This document shows positions 12,568-23,100 of a stretch of 64,000 bases of DNA, piece after piece. Both the position numbers and the translations under genes were made by a program. A model generated the notes under the pieces. It did no database searches. It was not told the origin of the DNA and saw nothing but the letters and a program-made list of their open reading frames with translations. Each line of letters opens with the position of its first letter. Within the stretch, counting starts at the first letter, position 1. This stretch comes from Nepenthes gracilis (Eukaryota; Streptophyta; Magnoliopsida; Caryophyllales; Nepenthaceae): positions 3,301,556 through 3,365,555 of the forward strand of contig BSYO01000038.1 in the NCBI GenBank assembly GCA_033239525.1, written 5' to 3'.

Positions 12568-13060
12568 ATAGCTGTTGTCCCCCACAACAATGACAACTGA
12601 TGGCACGATAAATTTCTATTCAACTGTTAATTCTATCGATGAAAGCCTATCCATATCTATTACTTTCCCAAATAATTATAATTGATGACCCAATGAACCT
12701 CTATTCAACCATTGACTTTATCGGTAGAAGCCTGTCATGGCACTTGCTTCCCTAATTAATGACTACTGAAGACAAAATGAAGCATTAGTTGATGTGCTGA
12801 GGTTGCTCTATGAAAAACACACAAAAAATTATCAAAATCAATAATATATTTCCAACTTTAGCTTATTTTATTCTTATATTAAGTTTAAATTTGTTACATT
12901 ATCTTAAATAAAATTTATATTAGTTGATATATCTTAAAGCCGCTCATGGTAAAATTACCACTAAACTATGTCAATTTAAACTTTGATTAAGGAAATTTTG
13001 TTATGCATGATACTTGTTGAAGACTTCTACTCAATTGTTGCTACGTAAAGCAATCTGTTT

Positions 13061-13814
13061 TGAAAAAATAACAACAATTTTAGACGCAAGAAAAATACCC
13101 ATGAAAGAAAAATCTTACTCAATGATCCTTAAATTTATCGTCTATATATGTATTTTGTATGTTATGGAATTTAATGAGTAAAAAAAATTAAAATAGGCCT
13201 TTCATATGAAAATTAAATTATATAATGTGTTGTAATAGGGGGTGACATTTGATATTTTATTTATTTTAAAAATAGACGAATAAAATCTTTTCAAATAAAA
13301 TATAAAAGTGACGTTAAGTAGATATCTGTTGAACCCTTTTGATGGTGCATTTTTCATTTATTTATCTATATATGGTGAATTAATAACTTTCAAATTTGTG
13401 TTAATAATGTTGTCAAAGAATTTTGGACCTCTACCCATATAAGAAAGATGTTAATTTAATCCCTCTTAATTATAATCATTAACTTAATATTAAATATTTA
13501 AAATTTTTTTAAAAAAAACTATTTTTTTCTAAAAAAAAATAAAATGATTATTTTATTAATATTGAACTATTATTATTAAAAAAATTTAAATTTACCCCCT
13601 CTTTTGAGAGGCAGGCTCCCCTACTGTGTTAAGTAACCCTCAAGATATAAAAATAAATAAATTTAAATTAAAAATATCATGATATTTTTTAAATAAGATA
13701 GTCCATGACACCCATAATTGATGAAGTACAAATACTAGATAAGGGTACGATTCCCCCTTCACAACAAAACGGACGTGGTTAGCTTGTCTTTCAGAATCTT
13801 CTAGCTGAAGGGCA

Positions 13815-13846
<32 letters not shown>

Positions 13847-13884
13847 CCTTGCTTCGTCTTCAAGGAGCATATGCGCCATTAACG
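13061..13884. promoter_or_regulatory. upstream region and 5' UTR of the purine permease gene
   Basis: AT-rich sequence with no gene. A TATA-like TATAAAAATA lies at 13646-13655, about 230 bp before the start codon. A (CT)n microsatellite runs from about 13814 to 13848, within the probable 5' leader. CT-rich leaders are common in plant genes. Read on the other strand the CT tract gives a meaningless Arg-Glu repeat. Confidence 0.4.
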
Positions 13885-16142
13885 ATGTCGAAAGCTCAAG
13901 AAGCAGAACTCAGCATCACAGGTAATTAAACCACGCCTTTCATCATGTCACTTCACACTTCACAGGAGTAGCAGCATCCCTCCATGATACTTTATATCTA
14001 TTGCTCTTCAACAAAATGATGAACTTCGTTGTTAATTTGATGTCTAATTTATATCAACTACTGCGTTTCTCAAGAAGCTGATAAATAAATTTAGGTTGTT
14101 AAAATTAGGCTATTATAAGCCTTACAAAATTACGGATTTAAATCATAAAAACAAACTCTTTTTAAAAAAGAAAAACGACATAAAATAGTACTATATGGTG
14201 CACTTGACTATGTCGATCTGGGATCCCATGCTCATGCCATCGAATTGTTAGAATTATCGGTGAAATATATCTAGTACCATATTAAAATGATCAAATGTTA
14301 TTACTATATATGGCTTTGTAATATTTTATTAAAGAAATTATTTTTTTAATAAATTTAATTTTTTATAAAAAAAATAATATTTATATAATTATAAAATTTA
14401 CTCTTTAAATAGATTATTATAACCTAATAATAACTGATGTTTTTAATTATTCTAAAATTTATTAAGACACAATTATTTATTTAAAATGAACTGTCAAGAT
14501 ATGAGAATTAAGCCTTTTGAATCTAAACTACTATAATTTGTGTGACTTATTTTAGATAATTAAATGGATAGTTTTAATTATTTGGAGAAAGAGGGAGCTC
14601 TAACTCTTCAATTTTTTAAGTTATAATTTGATAAAATTACGATAAATCATTGCTTCTAACCAAAAAAATCTAAAGCCCTCGTTATGAAAGGAAGCTAACA
14701 GTGAAAAAAAAAAAATCAATTCCAAATATTTTGAAAAAAGAATGCTAATTAAGGATTTAAATATGTTATCAATGTTTAATTTTATATGATAATTTAATTA
14801 TCAATAAAATTATTTTATTGAGTTATAAGATCACACTAATTATCTTTCTTTGGATTGTCTGCATTGGTCTTAATCCCATACCATAAGATTTTACTTAAGA
14901 AACTGAAATAATCACCCCGCGGCAGCTTGAATCTCGTGTAGTTTCTCACGAAGAGCTAAACATGAACTGTGAACTGGAATCAATCGTTCTTACCGGTTTT
15001 AACCTCTGCGTGTACGTCGTCTTTTAGATCAAGAAAGCAAAGGAGGAATTCCACATCAATCCGCCATTACTGCTCGACCTTTATCTTCTTCCCGAGCACG
15101 AGAACTGAAATGGTGGATCCAGATAACAATATTTATAGTCTTTGTTCTTGCCGGCCAGTCGGCGGCGATGATTTTAGGGCGGTTGTACTTTGCGAAGGGC
15201 GGGAAGAGCATATGGATGGCAACACTCCTGCAAATCGTAGGGTTCCCTGCCCTCCTTCCCATGTACTACTGCTTTCGAAAAAAGACGACCCGAAACGACG
15301 TCGTTCTCCCCTCGAATCCACCTTCAGCGGCGAAGCTCGTGTCCGTGTACGTCTCCCTCGGCATACTCGTCGCCGTCGAGTGCGTGCTGTACTCTATCGG
15401 CCTCCTCTACTTGCCGGTGTCGACGTATTCTCTGATCTGTGCTTCGCAGCTTGCCTTTAATGGCGTCTTTTCCTTCTACCTCAACGGACAGAAGTTCACG
15501 CCGTACATATTGAATTCATTAGTTCTCCTCACGATCTCATCGACCCTCCTCGTCTTTCACACCGACAGCTCCTCTAACTCCACCGGCGGCTCCGGGGGGA
15601 AGTACGGCGTCGGTTTCGTCTGCACCGTCGCCGCGTCGGCGTTGTTCAGCCTGGTTCTCTCCCTGACGCAGCTCGCTTTCCAAAGGGTGATTAAGCCGCA
15701 GACTTTTAAGGCGGTTCTAGACATGATTATCTACCAGTCGCTCGTCGCCAGCTGCGTCACCGTTGTTGGGCTCCTCGCTAGCGGTCAGTGGCGGACTATA
15801 AGGACGGAGATGGCGGAGTTCGAGCTGGGGAGTGTGTCGTATTTGATGACAGTGATTTGGATAGCGTTGACATGGCAGATCTACGCCATCGGCGCCGTCG
15901 GATTGATTGCTGAGGTTTCTTCTTTGTTCTCCAATGCCGTTAGTACTTTCGGATTGCCTATTATACCAGTTCTCGCAGTCATCTTCTTCCATGATAACAT
16001 GGATGGGATCAAGGTCGTGGCTATGGTGTTGGCCATGTGGGGGTTTGTTTCATATGGCTACCACCATTATCTTGCTGATTACAAGACCAAGAAAAAGACT
16101 CAATCCGCCATTGACGATGCTCCTAAAGCTTCTGGAGTTTAG
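13885..16142 (+). CDS. PUP: purine permease (PUP family), two exons, 383 aa
   Basis: The product belongs to the plant purine permease family of the drug/metabolite transporter superfamily, which moves purines, cytokinins and related compounds across the plasma membrane or tonoplast. Exon 1 is 13885-13921 (12 codons plus one base); exon 2 is 15028-16142; the 1106-bp intron has GT...AG ends and splits codon 13. Hallmarks are KWWIQI at the first membrane helix (about residues 40-45), GQSAAMILGRLYF (55-67), LVGFPALLP-like text as IVGFPALLP, and the C-terminal block IPVLAVIFFHDNMDGIKVV before WGFVSYGYHHYL. About ten hydrophobic segments are readable. The C-tail is lysine-rich. The frame is intact and the length is normal for the family. 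An ATG at 15168 gives a 324-aa frame but would drop the first helix, so I prefer the spliced start. The exact substrate cannot be told. Confidence 0.93.
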
Positions 16143-16690
16143 GAAGTCTTTCTGCCTCGTTTGTAAAACGAGATCGTAGAAGTTGAAGTGCTAATGGAAA
16201 AGAAACTTCCAAGCAAATTTCATAACTTTGGATTATGTAATCATCTTCTGAATCTTTTTCCATTCTGTACAATTGGATCGAGTTATGGAGCTGATCGACT
16301 GAACTTCGTCGCTGGAAGATGATGAAGATATTCAAAATCATATCTTGCTTAATTATAGTATTATTATTGTAGGTTTCATTGCTAAGTTCATCTTGCTCAT
16401 AAATAGGCTCGTTATAGTGTCAGAATTGTTAGTGTCATAGAGTAATTTATTATTATAATTTTACGTAATTTTGTTATATTTCGTCAAAAAATTATTCTTT
16501 ACTCGATCTTTAATAAAAATAATATATTTAAATAATTAAAAAATTACTTATTTTAAATTTTATTATGAATGATTTTCTTTTATTAAGCATAATAATAATT
16601 TTATATTTAAAAGAAGAAAAGTATTGATAACCTTTATTTAATGATTTCATTAAGAAAAATTACATACATATCTTTTCCACAAAATAAAAA
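16143..16690. other. 3' flank of the permease gene
   Basis: Sequence after the TAG stop becomes AT-rich beyond about 16330. AATAA-containing words near 16400 may serve polyadenylation, but no single signal stands out. No other gene is seen. Confidence 0.4.
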
Positions 16691-17337
16691 ATAATTATCT
16701 TTGAATTTGATAGGTGCACCAATAACCCAAAAAGAAAGAACGATTCAAATCTACAACGGTCCATTTGTGTTTGTATGATCAACGCTAGCCGTTGACCGGA
16801 TAAAAGGATAATGAGCCAATAAAAGTCCAAAAGCATGACGGCCCACTTGAGTTTAAGACGGTCAATGCTTCCGTTTACCAGAAGCGTGGCCAGAAGACCG
16901 GCTGAAAACTAGGACTCATGCGTCTCATTGGTCCACGTGTCCGCCTTTAAGCCACAACGATTTTCTTCCCTGATTTCGCGCTCTCCACAATAAGCCCTAA
17001 CAATTACAAAACGTAAAAGAAAATCAATCAATTCAACAACCGTTACTGTCATAAATGCTCCACGCCAAAAAAGATAATGATCCCAACAAAGTGCGGGAAT
17101 CAAACCCTTCTATACAAGAAAGACAGCACAGTACAGTGGCTATAAAGAGTCATGAAGTCCTCACTCCACGACACGTTCTCACTTGTCTGTAAAAAGTTTT
17201 CTCTTGCAAAAGCTCCAACGCTTTTAGTATTCTAGCGCGTTCTCTCTCTTTTCTACTACGTTCCCAGTGAACATAATACTCAGAGATTTTGCTCCTCACG
17301 AATCAACACAAGCCTCTCAGCTTACGAAAACACCATC
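16690..17337 (+). promoter_or_regulatory. promoter-like segment with G-box and TATA box
   Basis: This segment is richer in GC than its surroundings. It holds a G-box core CACGTG at 16934-16939, a TATA box TATAAAG at 17141-17147, and a pyrimidine-rich leader with CTCTCTC runs (17240-17260) before an ATG at 17338. The order and spacing are those of a plant promoter plus 5' UTR. The downstream gene seems to be missing. Confidence 0.5.
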
Positions 17338-17397
17338 ATGAAACGAACAGTCTCAACATTCATTCTATATTTCATTGCATCCACATTCTTATTTTGA
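17338..17397 (+). pseudogene. 19-codon signal-peptide-like ORF, probable truncated gene
   Basis: The ORF begins MKRTVSTFILYFIASTFLF and then meets TGA. It has a short basic start and a hydrophobic core, like the first half of a secretory signal peptide. It sits behind a well-formed promoter-like segment. After the stop the sequence gives no open continuation and no donor site precedes the stop. I read it as the 5' remnant of a secreted-protein or peptide gene whose body is lost; it could instead be a very short ORF or lie in a leader. Confidence 0.35.
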
Positions 17398-17399
17398 AA

Positions 17400-20170
17400 G
17401 GCTGTTTATTAATTTAAGTATCGAAATCTTTTCGGTGGGATAATATCTCGTCGGCACCTGATATCTTATTCGTAACTGTGGTGTAAGATTCAGACTCAAT
17501 TGACCGAATCAGACGAATGACTTGACCCTAATTTATTCAAAATTTGGTTCAGAACACATCATAATTATTTTTTAATATTATGTAGATATTTAAAATATTA
17601 TCATATTTTGTTATTACATAATATATATTTGAAATTATAATTGCTATAACTTTGTAATTTTCACCCTTATAATAGATATCGATTGTATAATTTATATATT
17701 AAAATAAATCATTTTTACTTTACCAAAAATTATGCAAGGCTCTTTTAACAAAGCATATGGTTCAGTACGTCAGATGCTCTTTCTCGCCGGAGCCGGAGCG
17801 TCTGCGTCTCTCTCTATCGGTCGGATAAATTTAATCCGGCGGCTGAAAATTTTTAAATAATTTTAAAAACTTGTCGTCCGTTCGATTCCGAAGGACCGAC
17901 AAATAGAGGAATAAACTCCACGCCTCCCCCAAACGGGTGGGCCTCCTGAATTTATTGTCCGAACGGATTATTACTAAATAAAAATTTAATAATAGAGATT
18001 AAAAAATATAAATATTTATATTAATTTTTATAATATTATTATCTATTAAAATTTTAATATAATAATAAAAAATTAAAAAATAAGTATTTTGATAATTTTT
18101 TAAAATTTTATATTATTAAAATTTTTAATCTAATAAAAGAGAAAAATATAGAGTACGACTCCAACTCTGCTGCAAGTTTGGCCTTTTGTGTCATCAATGA
18201 CAATGTCATCGGTGTAACAAAGTTAATAAAAATATTATAAAAAATATTTATCTCATACATAAATTTTGAAAAATATTTATAAAATAAAAATTAAAAAAAT
18301 ATATTTTTAATGATATAAATTAGATATTTTATTTAATTACCAGTTTTAATGTCAAAAAAATATTTTAAAATTAGACTTACATTCAAGTAGTTCATTGAAT
18401 TTAAAAATAATATGTAAAAATTTATATTTTTTCATCTTAATAATAAAAATATTATAATTTATATCTAAAAATTAAGATAAAAATATTTTTCATTTGTTAT
18501 AAATATTATTTTAAAATTGTTGAATTAGATAAATATAAATTTGATTTATTTGAAAATAATTATATAATATTAGTATAAAAGAACTTTAATTTTTTTTATT
18601 TTTGGTAGATTTTATTTTAAATTTCTTGTTTATAATAAATATAATTTTTTAAGTTAATAAATTAAAATTAAAATTATAGATGGCCTGTAAAGCTACACGA
18701 AACGAGGTGTGGTGAGACGTCTGCTTTGTCCCTCACCGTCCTTAAATTTATGTCATAAGATAAATATTACAAATATTATTATTTTTTTTTTTAATTTTTA
18801 TTAATTATTAATATTTGTTAAATATGAATTTAAATATAAAAAAATTTTAAAACAATCTAAATAATTATTTTTAAAATTTAAATACTATCAATCGATTAAA
18901 TTTAAAATAATTTATTTTACCAAATTCTTAATTGTTTAAATAAAACTAAAATCATAAAAATTTATTTAAAAATAAATAATTAAAAAATATATATTTTTTA
19001 TTTTAATAAAAATACTATTTATATATCTACTTATATATTTATTTATATCAAAATTATTAAAAATAAATATAAATATTATCATATTTTATTTTTTTAAATA
19101 TAAATACGTACATATACATTATTTCTCATTAAAAAATACAACCGCTTCAGCGCGCAGCTTGAGACACCACGTTTGACTAATCATAGCTTCAAACCAATGA
19201 GCGACGTACACGTATCCCCGAATACAAGGACCACATCGACATGCGGACACATAATGACAAAACACGTGTGACAGTAAAGATTCTTTTTATTTTAATTATT
19301 TATTTTAAATTAAATAATAATAATTTATTTATTTAAAAAATAAAAATATATTTAAGAGCAATTACTTTAAAATAATTAAATTACAATTATGGATAAAATA
19401 AATAAACAAATCTATCAGTTTAATAATACCTAAATGTAACGTTTCTATCCAACTATCTGTTGATTGTAATAAAATAACACCAGCAACAAATAAGAATATT
19501 TTAAAAAAACACATTAAAATAAAAGAAGAATAAATATATTATTATTTATGTAAAAAATAACTATTTTTTCACCAATTAAATTTTCATATTTTAAAATTCC
19601 TAATTGCAAATGTTTTATTTGATGGGGCGATTGGCGTCAACAGCGTGGGTGGCCGCCCATTCGGGTATGCTCAGCCACCGGTGTGGTGGTGGCCGGGGCC
19701 GGTTGAGGCCGATGTCATTACCATCTTACTGAAAATTGCAATTATCTTAATTCAATGAACAAAATATACCACCACTTATTAGCACTTGAAATGTCTTGTA
19801 AATTCACAATCTACTCAAAATCTTCAATATCAATAATATAAGACATTTAAATAAAATAAAAAAAGACCTTTTTTTTTTTTTTTTTACTTTGAGGACATAT
19901 ATATATATATATATACAATATGGTCGGTTTGGTTAGCTACTAATTTAAAATTTGATAACCCAAAACAGAAACGAGGCCAAAAAATGAAATTACAATCCGA
20001 CCCAAAATCAAACCGAGCAGATCGGGAATCCTAGTTTTCAGTTCAGCTTTAACGGTTACGGTTTGGGTTATCGGATGAGTTTTTTTTTTTTAAACACCTA
20101 TTTAATGCATCCTATAGAAAGTTCATACAGAGAGAGAGAGATGAAATGGGTACCTTATAAACAGCAACTG
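17400..20170. other. intergenic, AT-rich with three GC-richer islands
   Basis: Islands at 17730-17970 (CTCGCCGGAGCCGG, CCGTTCGATTCCGAAGG), 19140-19290 (TACACGTATCCCC, ACACGTGTGACAG) and 19620-19740 (GGTGTGGTGGTGGCCGGGGC) stand out from very AT-rich DNA. None gives a convincing exon. They may be remnants of transposon ends or promoters. An (AT)n tract lies at about 19898-19915. Nothing else is supported. Confidence 0.45.
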
Positions 20171-20171
20171 G

Positions 20172-23100
20172 CTACATGAGGCAGCCAACATAGAGAGCTC
20201 GGTGATACTTCTGTTGTAGTTGTGGCCACTGAACGTAAAACTGATCAGCTATTCGGAGTTTGTAAAGCAGCAGGCCGCACAGAGAGAGCTTCTTGACTCT
20301 GGCAATGCTCTCAACATAGAAGATAAATGGCCACTTAATCCCTACAATCTGCACAAGTAGATAACGTTGACATCGTGTGTGAGTCGTCTCCGTAGGCAGG
20401 TCCCACTTTAGAGATTGAGAAAAAATTACAATCGATTTATAATTGTACGTCGGCCAGTGACCTAATAGCTTGAGTTATGGATCTAGATGGTGTCCAACCC
20501 ATATGAGTAAACCCTGCAACTGTCTTCGGTGCCTACACGAGCTTGTGAAGCTTGGAAAGTCTGAAAGTTGGAGAGATTGGGAGGTCAATGCCTTCCTCGG
20601 TTCTTCAGCATCTAGCGGATGTCTCCGCTCTCGGCCCTTTACTAAAAGGCCCCACGGCAGCATGGATTCTAATAGGCGAGGTGGTTTACACTACCTCCCT
20701 GACGGTTCAACCTAGCGTTCCCCCCCAACAGATAAAACACAATTAATATGCCTCACCATCAATTGAACTTCAGCGTGTCTGGAGGTTTTGGGAGTTCAGC
20801 AATCGAGACTTTGACATCTTCCTTGGTTCTTCGGGGTCTGTGAGAAGTTTCAGACCTCAACCCTTTACTAGGAGGCTGTCTCACAGCTGTACATGTTCGA
20901 ATAGGCGATGTGCGGTTGACTACCACCTTGATAGTTCAGCCTAATTTTCACCCTCAACAGACAAAACACAGTAGGTATGTTTTAATATCAACTAGCTATA
21001 AGTAATGCAATATATCATGACGTGTTCGATCCTAGCTCAATATGAATGCTAGTGGCGTGCAAGCACCGTTATCTTGTATCCTTGAACTGTTAACCATCTA
21101 TTAGCTAACCTACCCTCCTCCGTTCCTGAATACAATGAGTAATACAGGAATATTTACAAGTCCATCAACTATGCCTTTCGGTTTGATTTTAAGCCCTGAC
21201 TCACCCTCCATTCAGGTATTGAGCAGCGATGTCAAATCAGATCCTATAGAAGCAAGTCTTTCATTTCCCATGAAGGAAAATCTTTTTCAAATATTCTATA
21301 AAAATTTTGATATAAAACTAAGAAATATTATTAACATCTAATGATAATGAGTCAACTTTGTAAGACTGGCATTGCAGAAGACAGACCTTAAAAAGGAAGG
21401 CAATCAGGCATAATGGAAAGCAAGTTCCCGGACCATTGCAGAGGATCTGCCAATAATATGCATTGACAAGGAAACTTTCCATGAGTTTACACAATCAAAA
21501 CTTGACCAGGAGAAACAGCGAATGGAAAAAACAATTATTATAATAAATTGTTCATACCACTTGAGGCCTGATTTTGATCATCAGCCACAATGCATGAGCT
21601 ATGGCAATTGAAGTTGTAAGCGCCGAGGATATATATGATTGACCTACTTCTCGACTTCGATAGATCTGCATGAACTCCGCAGTTGCTACCCCTGTCTACA
21701 CTAACAGAAATCCGGAGAAAAAGCTCAGTACAGTAAGTAAGACCTAAGAAGCATGGACATGGACATAGACACAACACAAAACCAACACGTTGACAAGCTA
21801 TTTTTTCTAAGACAAGTAGAGACACGTTAATTAAAATCATAATTTATTATCATTCTAATTAATAAATAATATAATTTTATAGTAAAATAGAAGTAAATAT
21901 ATACAATTCTTGTTTCTTTACCCAAAAACATTTCATAAAAAAATATACAGTTGAACCATCATATATGAGTAATGCTACAACGTCATCAACAAGCTATTAT
22001 AACATAAAAAAAAAAAAACATAACTTAACAATTAAAATAAAATTTTAATATAGCAAATTTTATACATTACTATCTATATTTTAATTCTATCACTTTATAC
22101 TTTATAATTGCTAAAAAAATATATCACATAAGCAAAAATACCAAATGAAAATATATTCAAAATGTGTCTCAAATGTGTCCAAAATCTTTTCGAATATATA
22201 ACTCTCCAGTGATTTGATTTGGATTTATTGGGCTTTTGACCCGAAGAGATCATTAATAAGGATAATTAATGATGTATCAATTACTAGAAAGCTTAGGCTT
22301 ATTTCATGAAGAAGCCAGTTGAGTTGGATTTTCAGGAATATCCAAAGAGAATTTTTGAAATTTTCACATCATTAACTAGTAACCGATTTATGTGCTTTAA
22401 AATATTTATTAGAATTTGCTATGACTTCAATATGTACTTATGGTGCAAACTAAAAGCGGTAATTAATTAATTACAGAATTAATATTAAATCAATCCTAAC
22501 AATAATTCATATTGTGAAACGTATTAATTATAACTAAAAATTTTAGAACTCATGCCTCTTCTTCTCTCATCATATTCGGTCACCCTATGCATGCATCCCA
22601 TCCAATTAATCATGGAATTTAAAATTTTATATCACCATTAAACTAAAAATTGTTATGGGAAGAAATAGAATTAAATAGGAGTCTTGTATCAAAACCACTC
22701 TAGCCACCGCCCTAATTGCATTCACGCTATCTGGTGTGAATAGTCTTCCTTTCTCCCTTATATTGGCCGCACATGTATATTAGAGCATATTAGCTTGATT
22801 AGTTAATTAGAAATTAAATAGAAAATTAATTGGAAAAGGCTTGATTCATCTCCTAGCAACCTTTCTTTGGTTGCTTTCATACAATCACCTACTCTTCTAT
22901 TTAAGTGATGATTTTTTTTGATTTATAGATGCTGCCTCATTATCCTCCAAGTGTTTGAGATGGGGAGAAAATCATCTGCCAGAGAGAGAGAGAGAGAGAA
23001 AGGAGGAGCAACCATACTAGCTTTCTTTTGCCTTGGATCAATCATTTGGTGATAATCCCATAATTCATTTGAAGAGTAACAGTGGTGGCTATTCCTATTT

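Larger units (their letters stand above)
8100..13060. repeat. decayed tandem-repeat array, interrupted by insertions
   Basis: A motif order recurs many times: GTTGATTCTATCAATAGAAG, then GGCTATAGCACTCTC, then CTAAATAATGACAATTGA, then in longer units ATATCAGTTGATGTGCTCTG, AGGCTGC and a T-rich tail. In 8100-10860 the units are long, about 150-240 bp. In 12060-12350 they are short, with starts near 12067, 12151, 12234 and 12321, a period of about 84 bp, and lack the second half. At least 13 units are readable. The array is broken by inserts at 8429-9203, 9589-10285, 10935-12046 and 12356-12567. No coding frame is shared between units. Confidence 0.75.

Noticed and set aside
13640..13879. Minus-strand ORF with an Arg-Glu repeat
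   Set aside because: It is a reading of the (CT)n microsatellite in the permease leader.
15168..16142. Permease starting at the internal ATG (324 aa)
   Set aside because: It would lack the first membrane helix, which is restored by a clean splice to an upstream exon.
22920..23100. Possible microRNA precursor in the dispersed repeat (GTGTTTGAGATGGGGAG resembles miR395)
   Set aside because: The match to miR395 is too weak and I could not find a paired arm with the right spacing.
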